From Lachnospiraceae bacterium (GTDB lineage: Bacteria > Bacillota > Clostridia > Lachnospirales > Lachnospiraceae), in contig JAQYAY010000011.1 of assembly GCA_029338735.1 (NCBI GenBank), positions 1-41,295 of the forward strand: a stretch of 41,295 nt of DNA, read 5' to 3'. The notes under the pieces are model-generated. The model was not told where the DNA came from. It saw nothing but the letters and a program-made list of their open reading frames with translations, and ran no database searches. Of the stretch, positions 31,503-39,506 are shown in pieces. How positions within the stretch are numbered: position 1 is the first letter of the stretch; each line of letters begins with the position of its first letter. Position numbers and translations under genes: made by a program.

Positions 31503-32747
31503 ATGAATCGTAATCGCAGAATACAGGCAGCAGCACTTACACTTTCAGCAGGAATCATGATCGCAGGTGCATCACTTCCAGCTCAGGCAGCTCCGGTTGC
31601 AGGTGCATCAGCAATGGTCAAGCTCGCAAGCGCCGATACTGATTCAGCAACAGCAGATACAACAGATGACACAGCAGTCACTGGAACAGGCAGTACACTT
31701 TCAGGAGTCAACAGAGCATTAGCAGATATCGTCTCAGATACTTCAGACGAGCTCGATGCAGAGGAGGATCAGGAAGCAGCTGACAAGGCAGCAGAGCAGG
31801 AGAAATACGACAAGCTCGCAGTAGCAAAGGTTTCAGATTACGCCAATGTCAGAAAGCATGCCAGCCAGGCATCCAGGCTGGTAGGCCATATTTACAACAA
31901 CAATCTCGGTCATGTCATTGATACCAAGAAGGGCTGGACGAAGATCAAGTCCGGAGATGTGACAGGCTGGGTCAAGAACGAATATCTCGAGGTAGGCAGC
32001 AAGAAGGCGGTTTGTGATGCTGCAACTCAGGTAGCAACAGTCAATACCACTACTCTCAAGGTTCGCGCCAAGGCAGACAAGGATTCAGAGGTTCTTGATC
32101 TCGTACCTGGTACTACAAAGCTCAAGGTTCTCTCAGATGAGAAAGATGGCTGGATCAAGGTAAAGGCAGACGATGACAAAGGTTATGTTTCAGCAGACTA
32201 TGTCACAGTCAAGGATACCTTCTCACATGCCAAGACTATAAAGGCAATCAAGGCAGCACAGGCTTCAAAGGCAGCTAAGGCAAATGTAGCAGATGCAGTT
32301 TCAAGCAGCAGCTATTCAGGCTCATCTTCTTCATCGGGTTCTGGCTCATCATCGAGCAGCAGTTCATCATCGAGCAGCAGTTCATCATACTCAGCTCCTT
32401 CAGGTGGAAGCGGAAGTTCAGTAGCAAGCTATGCATGCCAGTTCGTTGGCAATCCATATGTATGGGGCGGTACATCACTTACTAATGGCGCTGACTGCTC
32501 AGGATTCGTAATGAGCGTATACCGTCAGTTCGGTGTCAGCCTTCCTCATTCTTCATCAGCAGACAGAGGCGTAGGAAGAGCCGTATCTACATCAGACATG
32601 CAGCCAGGAGATATCGTATGCTACAGCGGACATGTAGCAATCTATATCGGCGGTGGCAGAATTGTTCACGCATCAAATGCCCGTGACGGAATCAAGATTT
32701 CAAATGCCAATTACAGAGGCATCGCAGCAGTCCGCCGCGTACTTTAA
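31503..32747 (+). CDS. Secreted SH3-SH3-NlpC/P60 peptidoglycan hydrolase
   Basis: A 414-aa exported wall enzyme: signal peptide 1-30 (SLPAQAA), Ala/Asp/Thr-rich spacer to about 100, two bacterial SH3 domains (about 106-163, ANVRKHASQASRLVGHI; about 178-236, TLKVRAKADKDSEVL), a Ser-rich linker (267-297), and an NlpC/P60 (C40) domain. The catalytic triad is C332 (DCSGFV), H377 (GHVAIYIG) and H389 (IVHASN). It should cleave the D-Glu-diamino-acid bond of stem peptides after SH3-mediated binding. The RBS aagagg can pair with upstream DNA that is only present in readthrough RNA. A strong terminator ends the unit. Confidence 0.92.
   Translation: MNRNRRIQAAALTLSAGIMIAGASLPAQAAPVAGASAMVKLASADTDSATADTTDDTAVTGTGSTLSGVNRALADIVSDTSDELDAEEDQEAADKAAEQEKYDKLAVAKVSDYANVRKHASQASRLVGHIYNNNLGHVIDTKKGWTKIKSGDVTGWVKNEYLEVGSKKAVCDAATQVATVNTTTLKVRAKADKDSEVLDLVPGTTKLKVLSDEKDGWIKVKADDDKGYVSADYVTVKDTFSHAKTIKAIKAAQASKAAKANVADAVSSSSYSGSSSSSGSGSSSSSSSSSSSSSSYSAPSGGSGSSVASYACQFVGNPYVWGGTSLTNGADCSGFVMSVYRQFGVSLPHSSSADRGVGRAVSTSDMQPGDIVCYSGHVAIYIGGGRIVHASNARDGIKISNANYRGIAAVRRVL
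32346..32388 (+). repeat. 18-bp tandem repeat encoding the poly-Ser linker
   Basis: The 18-bp unit beginning tcatcatcgagc occurs at 32346-32363 and 32364-32381, with a partial third copy. Each unit adds six Ser codons in frame, so copy changes would alter linker length without frameshift. Confidence 0.85.
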
Positions 32748-32759
32748 TTAAGAGCTTAC

Positions 32760-32792
32760 AGAGCCGGCCTTTTATGGGTCGGTTCTTTTTTT
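32760..32792 (+). terminator. Intrinsic terminator of the SH3-NlpC/P60 gene
   Basis: A 10-bp stem (agagccggcc / ggtcggttct with G-U pairs), 7-nt loop, then a run of T. Confidence 0.9.
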
Positions 32793-32814
32793 ATGTAAAA
32801 ATTTTATGTAAAAA
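32789..32814 (+). repeat. 13-bp tandem repeat after the terminator
   Basis: ttttatgtaaaaa is present twice in tandem (32789-32801, 32802-32814). Simple A/T-rich; the rest of the gap to 32940 holds a TATAAT-like hexamer at 32867-32872 without a good -35. Confidence 0.8.
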
Positions 32815-32939
32815 TATACAAAAATTGCCAAAAAGTACTTCCATCTTTTGTCAATATGTATTAAACTATAATGTGATATTGTAAATATTGCTCAAAAACG
32901 AACGATGCTTTTAGTGCACATTTACCAACGGGGGTTAAA

Positions 32940-34031
32940 ATGATCACTAATCAGATATTACAGAAGACGATAGACGGACTCAGTTCTATCACAAAAGTGG
33001 ATTTCGCAGTTACAGATCCGGAGGGCATCGTACTTGCATCAACTATGCAGGATGCATCCGGATACAGTGCATCGACAGTGGATTTCGCCAAGTCGCATGC
33101 AGAGAGCCAGGTCATGGACGGCAGTGATTTTTTCAAGGTGTATGACGATGGCAATCTCGAGTTCATCCTGATAGCAAAGGATGATGACGAAGAGAAGGCT
33201 GCCGGAATGGGCAAGGTAGCAGCATTCCAGCTGTCAGAGCTGACTGCGGCATACAAAGAGAGATTCGACAGGGACAATTTCATCAAGAATCTCCTGCTGG
33301 ACAATCTCCTTCTCGTAGATATCTACAACAGATCGAAGAAGCTGCATATCGAGGTCGAGGCACTTCGTGTATGCATAGTCATCGAGATAGATGATGACAA
33401 GAAGAAGGGTGATGAGCTCGAGTGCGTCAGGGGTATTTTTGGCGGCAAGAGCCATGATTTCGTCACGGCAGTTGACGAGAAGAATATAATAGTGGTAAAG
33501 CAGCTTGTCACGAACAGCTATGATGAGGTAGAAAAGGCAGCTGAGACCATATTTGAGACTTTCAAGGAACGTGACCAGGGATTCGTCAGGATCTCATATG
33601 GTACCATCGTTACTGATCTCAAGGATGTCTCACGTTCATACAAGGAAGCAACGATGGCACTTGATGTCGGCAGGATATTTTTCTCAGACAAGCAGATCAT
33701 CGCCTATTCTGTGCTTGGCATAGGCCGACTCATTTATCAGCTTCCTATCCCGCTGTGCAAGATGTTCATCGGAGAGATCTTCGGAGACAAGTCTCCGGAT
33801 GATTTCGATGAAGAGACACTCACGACGATCAACAAGTTCTTCGAGAACAGCCTCAATGTATCAGAGACTTCGAGACAGCTGTATATTCACAGAAATACAC
33901 TGGTATACAGACTTGACAAGATCCAGAAGAGCACGGGTCTTGATCTTCGTGTATTCGATGACGCCATCACTTTCAAAATCGCAATGATGGTGGTAGAATA
34001 CATGAAGTATATGGAGGCACAGGATTTTTGA
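32940..34031 (+). CDS. PucR/CdaR-like transcriptional regulator
   Basis: A 363-aa regulator with the layout of the sugar-diacid/PucR group: an N-terminal sensor-like region (1-130; ITNQILQKTIDGLSSI, TDPEGIVLAST resembles the diacid-recognition domain), a middle GGDEF-related region without catalytic residues (about 130-270), and a C-terminal PucR-type helix-turn-helix (about 300-355; LNVSETSRQLYIHRNTLVYRLDKIQKSTGLD). The ligand is unknown. The gene lies directly before ftsE; its TGA overlaps the ftsE TTG start, so the regulator and the division ABC transporter are translationally coupled. RBS ggggg. It might control this operon, but no operator was recognised. Confidence 0.82.
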   Translation: MITNQILQKTIDGLSSITKVDFAVTDPEGIVLASTMQDASGYSASTVDFAKSHAESQVMDGSDFFKVYDDGNLEFILIAKDDDEEKAAGMGKVAAFQLSELTAAYKERFDRDNFIKNLLLDNLLLVDIYNRSKKLHIEVEALRVCIVIEIDDDKKKGDELECVRGIFGGKSHDFVTAVDEKNIIVVKQLVTNSYDEVEKAAETIFETFKERDQGFVRISYGTIVTDLKDVSRSYKEATMALDVGRIFFSDKQIIAYSVLGIGRLIYQLPIPLCKMFIGEIFGDKSPDDFDEETLTTINKFFENSLNVSETSRQLYIHRNTLVYRLDKIQKSTGLDLRVFDDAITFKIAMMVVEYMKYMEAQDF

Positions 34032-34702
34032 TCACACTTACTAATGTCAGCAAGACATATGAGAAAGGCATATCGGCTCTCAAAGACATCAATATAGATA
34101 TCGGGCAGGGTGAGTTCGTCTTTATTGTGGGTGATTCCGGTTCAGGAAAGTCCACCCTGATAAAGCTTCTCCTGAAGGAATTCCCGCCCACGGAGGGACA
34201 GATCGTGGTGGCAGGCAAGGACCTGTCCAGGATAAAGCATCGCGACATTCCGGAGTACCGGAGAAGGATAGGATGCGTGTTCCAGGACTTCCGTTTGCTG
34301 CGTGACAGAAATGTCTACGAGAATGTTGCTTTCGCAATGAGAGTCACAGGAGCCTCGAAGAGGGATATCAAGCGAAGAGTCCCGCAGATGCTCTCACGTG
34401 TCGGACTGGCCAGCAAGTACAGATCACTTCCGAATCATCTGTCAGGTGGTGAGCAGCAGAGAGTGGCCATTGCGAGGGCTCTCGTGAATCATCCGAAGAT
34501 CCTGCTGGCAGACGAGCCTACGGGCAATCTCGACGGTCACAATGCCTGGGAGATCATGAAACTCCTTGATGAGATCAATAAGGACGGCACCACGGTTCTT
34601 GTGGTCACACACAATATGGAGATAGTCCGCGCTATGAACAAGCGCGTCATCACTATATACCAGGGTACCCTGATGAGCGATGAAGAGGAGGCTGAGTCAT
34701 GA
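34028..34702 (+). CDS. ftsE: Cell division ATP-binding protein FtsE
   Basis: A 224-aa ABC ATPase that, with FtsX, transmits cytoplasmic signals to peptidoglycan hydrolases outside. Walker A is GDSGSGKST, the signature LSGGEQQRVAIARAL, Walker B ILLADEPTGNLD and the switch region VVTHN; the IGCVFQDFRLL Q-loop is typical of FtsE. The start codon is TTG and overlaps the stop of the regulator gene (TTGA); ggagg lies ten bases upstream. It overlaps ftsX by ATGA. In Bacillus FtsEX activates the NlpC/P60 enzyme CwlO; an SH3-NlpC/P60 enzyme lies 1.3 kb upstream here, with no visible coiled coil for direct binding. Confidence 0.95.
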   Translation: MITLTNVSKTYEKGISALKDINIDIGQGEFVFIVGDSGSGKSTLIKLLLKEFPPTEGQIVVAGKDLSRIKHRDIPEYRRRIGCVFQDFRLLRDRNVYENVAFAMRVTGASKRDIKRRVPQMLSRVGLASKYRSLPNHLSGGEQQRVAIARALVNHPKILLADEPTGNLDGHNAWEIMKLLDEINKDGTTVLVVTHNMEIVRAMNKRVITIYQGTLMSDEEEAES

Positions 34703-35607
34703 ATTTCAGTTCCTTTTCATACAATATCAGACAGGGTCTGAAGAATATCTGGCGTAATAAGATGTTTTCGCTGGCATCAGTTGCCACGATGACAGCATGT
34801 ATTTTCCTGTTCGGACTGTTCTATGCGATCAGCGTGAATTTTGGCGGTATGCTGCGCAATGCCGAGAAAGGCGTTGCGGTGACAGTATATTTCGACAACA
34901 ATGCGACACAGTCACAGATTGATAAGATAGGCACGGCCATCAGCAAGCGAAAGGAAGTCCGTTCGTACAAGTATGTATCGGCAGATGAGGCCTGGAGCGA
35001 GTTCCAGAAGAGCTATTTCGGCAATCACAAGGATGCAGCTGATTCATTTGCAGATGACAATCCTCTGAAGGATATGGCCAACTACGAGATATATCTCAAG
35101 GATGTATCGAAGCAGCAGGCTCTGGTCACCTATCTGAGTGGACTTGACGGAGTCCGTGAGGTTCACCAGTCTGCATCTACAGCCCGTACGCTGACAGATT
35201 TTAACACACTGGTGAAGTTTGTATCCATGGGCATCATCATAGTACTCGTGGCAGTGGCCATTTTCCTCATCAGCAATACAGTCACTGTCGGCATCTCTGT
35301 ACGAAAAGAAGAGATAGCCATCATGAAGCTGATCGGCGCCAGGGATTCCTTTGTCAGGGGACCCTTCATAGTCGAGGGTGTGACGATCGGACTCATAGGC
35401 TCGATCATCCCGCTGCTCTTACTGTACGTGCTGTATGGCAGGATCATCCATTACGTGGCAGACCGTTTCAATGCGCTGTCGAATATGTTTGCATTTGTGC
35501 CCGTCAGCAGCATATTCAGGGTTCTGATACCTGTTTCACTCATTCTTGGTGTCGGAATCGGATACATAGGTTCACGTCTCACTCTAAAGAAGCATCTTCA
35601 TGTTTGA
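34699..35607 (+). CDS. ftsX: Cell division protein FtsX
   Basis: A 302-aa membrane subunit of the FtsEX complex. An N-terminal cytoplasmic segment with RQGLKNIWRNKMFSLASVATM leads into TM1 (about 22-45); the extracytoplasmic domain (about 46-170) starts AEKGVAVTVYFDNNATQSQI, the part that contacts hydrolases or adaptors; three further TMs follow at about 175-197, 225-250 and 272-292. The SVRKEEIAIMKLIGA loop is the usual coupling helix contact with FtsE. It overlaps ftsE by 4 bp and the protease gene by 8 bp. Confidence 0.95.
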   Translation: MNFSSFSYNIRQGLKNIWRNKMFSLASVATMTACIFLFGLFYAISVNFGGMLRNAEKGVAVTVYFDNNATQSQIDKIGTAISKRKEVRSYKYVSADEAWSEFQKSYFGNHKDAADSFADDNPLKDMANYEIYLKDVSKQQALVTYLSGLDGVREVHQSASTARTLTDFNTLVKFVSMGIIIVLVAVAIFLISNTVTVGISVRKEEIAIMKLIGARDSFVRGPFIVEGVTIGLIGSIIPLLLLYVLYGRIIHYVADRFNALSNMFAFVPVSSIFRVLIPVSLILGVGIGYIGSRLTLKKHLHV

Positions 35608-36838
35608 TAAAGATACAGATAAGGAAACTTCGCCCGAATTCAGGAAAGGAGTCCTGACAGGTGTCATAGCTGTGCTGATTGTCATAGCTGTGCTCCTGTT
35701 CGGCTTCTGGCTGTTTATCGGGCGAAATATTGATACAGATTTTTTAAATATTAAATCCATCACAAAGGTAAAGACCATTTCCGGCCTCATAGACAAGTAT
35801 TACTACAAGGATATCTCTGATTCGAAAAAAGAGACCGGTGTCTATAAGGGCCTGATGAAGGCAATGGACGATCCTTATACCGAGTACATGACTCCGTCTG
35901 AGTATAAGGAACAGCAGCAGGAGACTTCGGGACAGTATGTCGGGATCGGCATTTCGGTATCGAAAGATGCTTCATCCAACGAGGTTAAGGTGATAAAGGT
36001 ATTCCCTGACTCGCCGGCAGAAGATGCTGGCATTGCGAATGGTGATATCATCATCGCAGCCGACGGCTACACAGCTTCGGATCTGTCATTGTCTGATTTT
36101 ACCAAGAGAATAAAGGGAAAAAAGGGTAGCAGTGTCACAATAGTCTATTCCCATAACGGAGAAAAGCATACTGTAAAGGTCAAGCGAGACAGCGTCACAT
36201 CTCCGTCTGTCTGGGGCACGATGCTTGACAAAGAAGACGGTATCGGTTATATAAATATAGCCGAGTTCAACGGTACGACAACAGAAGAGTTTGAAAAAGA
36301 GCTGAAAACCCTCAAGAAACAGGGCATGAAGGCTGTGATCTATGATCTGCGGACGAATCCGGGCGGACTCGTGGACTCTGTGACAAAGATACTCGATGAT
36401 ATCCTGCCGAAGGGTACTACAGTTTATATGATGGATAAGTATGGCAGGAAGACAACGTATTCATCAGATGACAGGAAGCAGGAGAAGCTTCCGACAGTGG
36501 TTCTCGTATCAGGAGATACAGCCTCTGCGGCAGAGATTTTTTCAGGAGCAGTCCGTGATTTCAAGTATGGAACGCTCATAGGTACGAAGACTTTCGGGAA
36601 AGGGATAGTGCAGCAGGAATTCACGCTTGGCGACGGATCGGCTCTCAAGATGACAGTTGAGAGATACTTCACTCCGAGCGGTGAGTGCATTCATAAGAAG
36701 GGTATCAAGCCTGATATAGTGCTCAAGTACAGGTATACAGGCAATACGAAGAATGTCACAGACCTGTCGGACTACGATTTTTCAAAAGATAATCAGGTAC
36801 AGAAGGGGATCAGTGTGCTGAAGGAGAAACTGAAATAA
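35600..36838 (+). CDS. S41 carboxy-terminal processing protease (CtpB-like)
   Basis: A 412-aa protease: N-terminal TM anchor (17-40), helical N-domain, PDZ domain (about 110-195; GIGISVSKD, DSPAEDAGIANGDII) and S41 protease core. The Ser/Lys dyad is S309 (GDTASAAE) and K334 (TKTFGKG), with Q338 after it, positions that agree with those I recall for Bacillus subtilis CtpB, which also follows ftsEX. CtpB degrades or processes extracytoplasmic proteins; in Bacillus it cuts SpoIVFA. Here it may trim envelope partners of FtsEX (inference). The stop overlaps the prfB ATG by one base (TAATG). Confidence 0.92.
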   Translation: MFDKDTDKETSPEFRKGVLTGVIAVLIVIAVLLFGFWLFIGRNIDTDFLNIKSITKVKTISGLIDKYYYKDISDSKKETGVYKGLMKAMDDPYTEYMTPSEYKEQQQETSGQYVGIGISVSKDASSNEVKVIKVFPDSPAEDAGIANGDIIIAADGYTASDLSLSDFTKRIKGKKGSSVTIVYSHNGEKHTVKVKRDSVTSPSVWGTMLDKEDGIGYINIAEFNGTTTEEFEKELKTLKKQGMKAVIYDLRTNPGGLVDSVTKILDDILPKGTTVYMMDKYGRKTTYSSDDRKQEKLPTVVLVSGDTASAAEIFSGAVRDFKYGTLIGTKTFGKGIVQQEFTLGDGSALKMTVERYFTPSGECIHKKGIKPDIVLKYRYTGNTKNVTDLSDYDFSKDNQVQKGISVLKEKLK

Positions 36839-37980
36839 TGCTAGAATTTGACCAGATGAAAAGTGAGCTCGCAAGCTACGAACCTGCTCTGAAAGAGGTT
36901 CTGGGCTCGCTTGATATAGAAGGAAAAAAGAACAGGATCCAGGAGATGGAGCGTGAGATGGAGGCTCCTGATTTCTGGAACGACTCTGAGAAGGCTACCC
37001 AGAAGAGCCAGACACTGAAGAGTCTGAAGGACGATGTGGCAGTTGCCGATGCGCTTCAGCAGAAGTATGAGGATATAGAGACATTCATCGAGATGGATTC
37101 AGAGATGGATGAGGATGATCCTTCTATGCTTGAGGATGCGAAAAAAGAGTTTGACGAGTTCAGGAAGGATCTCGAGGCACTCCGTCTCAAGACACTTCTC
37201 TCAGGCAAATATGACCACAACAATGCCATAGTCACTCTTCATGCCGGAGCCGGCGGAACTGAGGCCATGGACTGGACATCAATGCTCTACAGGATGTATA
37301 CGAAGTGGGCAGACAAGCATGGCTTCGGAATAGAGCTTCTCGATGAGGTAGAGGGTGATGAGGCCGGCCTGCAGTCAGTCACTTTCCAGGTGAATGGAGA
37401 GAATGCTTACGGATACCTGAGATCTGAGAAGGGTGTGCACAGACTCGTGCGTATATCTCCATTCAATGCGAATGGCAAGAGACAGACATCTTTTTCAAAT
37501 GCAGATGTGATGCCAGAACTCAAAGATGCACCTGATATTGAGATCAGGGATGAGGATATCAGAATTGATACATACCGTTCAAGCGGTGCCGGCGGACAGC
37601 ACATCAATAAGACCTCATCAGCCATCCGTATCACGCATTTCCCTACGGGAATCGTCGTTACCTGCCAGAATGAGCGAAGTCAGCACATGAACAAGGACAA
37701 GGCCATGGAAATGCTCCGTGCCAAGCTCGAACTCTTGAGAGAGCAGGAGCAGGAACAGAAGGAGGCCGATATCAGAGGTGATGTCAACTCCATCAGCTGG
37801 GGCAACCAGATCCGTTCCTACGTCTTCCAGCCATACACAATGGTGAAGGACCTGCGTACAGGCGAAGAGACTTCCAATGTAGACGGTGTGATGGATGGTG
37901 ATCTCGATCCGTTCATGAATGCATACCTCAAGTGGTGCTCGCTCGGCAAGCCGAAGCGCGGTGTCACAGACACAGAATAA
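36838..37980 (+). CDS. prfB: Peptide chain release factor 2, without programmed frameshift
   Basis: A 380-aa class I release factor for UGA and UAA stops. It has the SPF codon-recognition tripeptide (RISPFNANGKRQ), the GGQ motif in SGAGGQHINKTSSAIR that triggers peptide release, and the GAGGTEAMDWTSML segment. Most prfB genes need a +1 frameshift at CTT-TGA-C about 25 codons in. Here the same place (36910) reads CTT-GAT in one continuous frame, as if one T had been lost, so the autoregulatory UGA is absent. Start ATG overlaps the previous stop, giving a five-gene coupled unit from 32940. Followed by a terminator. Confidence 0.94.
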   Translation: MLEFDQMKSELASYEPALKEVLGSLDIEGKKNRIQEMEREMEAPDFWNDSEKATQKSQTLKSLKDDVAVADALQQKYEDIETFIEMDSEMDEDDPSMLEDAKKEFDEFRKDLEALRLKTLLSGKYDHNNAIVTLHAGAGGTEAMDWTSMLYRMYTKWADKHGFGIELLDEVEGDEAGLQSVTFQVNGENAYGYLRSEKGVHRLVRISPFNANGKRQTSFSNADVMPELKDAPDIEIRDEDIRIDTYRSSGAGGQHINKTSSAIRITHFPTGIVVTCQNERSQHMNKDKAMEMLRAKLELLREQEQEQKEADIRGDVNSISWGNQIRSYVFQPYTMVKDLRTGEETSNVDGVMDGDLDPFMNAYLKWCSLGKPKRGVTDTE

Positions 37981-37988
37981 TTTTATAC

Positions 37989-38017
37989 TTGACAGATCCT
38001 GTAGTTCATGGTATCCT
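37989..38017 (+). promoter_or_regulatory. Promoter of the rpmG-secE-nusG unit, overlapping a terminator
   Basis: TTGACA (37989-37994), 17-bp spacer, TATCCT (38012-38017). The spacer is largely the 5' arm of the prfB terminator and the -10 lies in its loop. Confidence 0.55.
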
Positions 38018-38049
38018 ATTTAGGCTATGGATGACAGGGTCTTTTTTTT
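37995..38049 (+). terminator. Intrinsic terminator of prfB
   Basis: 15 stem positions (37995-38009 with 38027-38041, one mismatch and three G-U), 17-nt loop, then eight T. Confidence 0.82.
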
Positions 38050-38063
38050 ATGCCCTGAATGAG

Positions 38064-38089
38064 GGACGTATAGCGGACGTCCTTTTTTT
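38064..38089 (+). terminator. Leader terminator/attenuator before rpmG
   Basis: Stem ggacgt/acgtcc (38064-38069, 38077-38082) followed by seven T, inside the leader. Competing pairings cccT-type exist: cagggt-side 38036-38039 with ccct 38053-38056, and ccct with aggg 38062-38065, which would disrupt this stem. Confidence 0.6.
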
Positions 38090-38148
38090 ACGGATAGAAG
38101 AGAGATCCAGAACAACACACACAATAAACTGATTTGGAGGTGGAAGTT

Positions 38149-38298
38149 GTGCGTACAAAGATTACACTTGCCTGCACAGAATGTCAGCACAGAAACTACA
38201 ATCTGACAAAGGACAAGAAGACACATCCTGAAAGGATGGAGACCAAAAAGTACTGCCCGTTCTGCAGAAAGCATACTTTACACAAAGAGACAAAGTAA
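38149..38298 (+). CDS. rpmG: 50S ribosomal protein L33
   Basis: A 49-aa ribosomal protein of the large subunit, starting at GTG after ggaggt. Two Cys pairs (CTEC at residues 9-12 and CPFC at 36-39) make it the zinc-binding form of L33, and the R-N-Y and K-T/P-ER-M-E patterns between them are conserved in the family. It heads the standard rpmG-secE-nusG order, 12 bp before secE. Its leader carries a terminator with alternative pairings. Confidence 0.95.
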   Translation: MRTKITLACTECQHRNYNLTKDKKTHPERMETKKYCPFCRKHTLHKETK

Positions 38299-38310
38299 AG
38301 GAGCATTTTT

Positions 38311-38523
38311 ATGGCAGAAAGCAATGCAAAGACAAAGAAGAAGACTATGTCAGAGCGTTGGGATGGCGTAAAGGACGAGTTCCGCAAGATCGTATGGGCA
38401 GATGCCTCTACAGTGGGACGCCAGACGACAGCTACAGTTATCATTTCGGTGATACTTGCACTGCTTATCGTAATATTCGATATGCTGATCCAGTTCGGCT
38501 TTGACAAGCTCATCAAGCTTTAA
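38311..38523 (+). CDS. secE: Preprotein translocase subunit SecE
   Basis: A 70-aa single-span membrane subunit of the SecYEG channel. The amphipathic helix WDGVKDEFRKIVWA is followed by the conserved P-like hinge region (here ASTVGRQTTATVIISV) and one transmembrane segment (about 40-64). SecE clamps SecY. Length is typical for Gram-positive SecE. RBS aaggag; nusG starts 15 bp downstream. Confidence 0.93.
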   Translation: MAESNAKTKKKTMSERWDGVKDEFRKIVWADASTVGRQTTATVIISVILALLIVIFDMLIQFGFDKLIKL

Positions 38524-38538
38524 TTCGGAGGAAATGCA

Positions 38539-39066
38539 ATGGCAGAGACAGAAGCAAAGTGGTATGTGGCTCATACCTATTCAGGCTATGAGAAAAAGGT
38601 AAAGACCACAATTGAGGAAGCCGTCAAGAACCGCCATCTTGAGGACCAGATCCAGGAGGTCATGGTGCCTACTGAGAATGTCACTGAGGTGAAGAACGGT
38701 AAGAAGACAACGGCTCCGCACAAGCTTTTTCCAGGATATGTCATGATCAAGATGGTCATGAACGATGATACCTGGTATATCGTGAGGAATACCCGCGGTG
38801 TTACCGGATTCGTTGGTCCTGAGAGCAAGCCGGTACCTCTTTCAGATTTCGAGGTCAGAAGCATGGGCATGAAGACAGAAGCCCCTGTCAGGGTCGATTT
38901 CGAAGTCGGAGATACAGTCTCTGTACTCGGAGGTGTCTGGAAAGATACCACAGGTGTCATTACTTCGATGAACACAGGCAAACAGACGGTAACCATCAAT
39001 GTAGAGATGTTCGGACGCGAGACTCCGGTAGAGATCGGATTCGCAGATGTAAAAAAAGTTAACTAG
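38539..39066 (+). CDS. nusG: Transcription termination/antitermination factor NusG
   Basis: A 175-aa NusG: the NGN domain (residues 1-115; WYVAHTYSGYEKKVKTTIEE, LFPGYVMIKM, VRNTRGVTGFVG) binds RNA polymerase, and the KOW domain (about 125-170; GDTVSVLGGVWKDTTGVITSMN) contacts Rho or ribosomal protein S10. It modulates pausing and couples transcription with translation. RBS ggagg, 14 bp before rplK. Confidence 0.96.
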   Translation: MAETEAKWYVAHTYSGYEKKVKTTIEEAVKNRHLEDQIQEVMVPTENVTEVKNGKKTTAPHKLFPGYVMIKMVMNDDTWYIVRNTRGVTGFVGPESKPVPLSDFEVRSMGMKTEAPVRVDFEVGDTVSVLGGVWKDTTGVITSMNTGKQTVTINVEMFGRETPVEIGFADVKKVN

Positions 39067-39080
39067 GAGGATGATTCAAA

Positions 39081-39506
39081 GTGGCTAAGAAGATCGAAGG
39101 TTATATCAAGCTTCAGATTCAGGCCGGCAAAGCTACACCGGCACCACCTGTTGGACCAGCACTTGGTCAGCACGGTGTCAATATCGTGGAGTTCACGAAA
39201 CAGTTCAACGCAAAGACCGCTGATATGGGCGATACGATCGTTCCTACAATTATCACGGTTTATGCCGACAGGAGTTTCTCATTTGTTACGAAGACTCCAC
39301 CAGCTGCAGTTCTTATCAAGAAGGCCTGCAAGCTTCAGAAGGCATCAGGTGAGCCTAACAAGAATAAGGTAGCAAAGATCACCAAGGCTCAGCTTCAGGA
39401 GATTGCTGAGACCAAGATGCCAGACCTCAACGCAGCCAACATTGATTCCGCTATATCAATGATCGCTGGAACAGCCCGTTCAATGGGTGTTGAAGTAGTC
39501 GACTGA
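39081..39506 (+). CDS. rplK: 50S ribosomal protein L11
   Basis: A 141-aa protein of the GTPase-associated centre. The start is GTG ([18 protein letters not shown]), with aggagg upstream. [16 protein letters not shown] is the L11 hallmark, and the C-terminal domain (from about 75) binds 23S rRNA. Length is the family standard. Unlike many operons, 131 bp separate it from rplA. Confidence 0.97.
   Translation: MAKKIEGYIKLQIQAGKATPAPPVGPALGQHGVNIVEFTKQFNAKTADMGDTIVPTIITVYADRSFSFVTKTPPAAVLIKKACKLQKASGEPNKNKVAKITKAQLQEIAETKMPDLNAANIDSAISMIAGTARSMGVEVVD

Noticed and set aside
32330-32400. Short CRISPR-like repeat
   Set aside because: It is an in-frame Ser-codon tandem repeat within the hydrolase gene, with no spacers.
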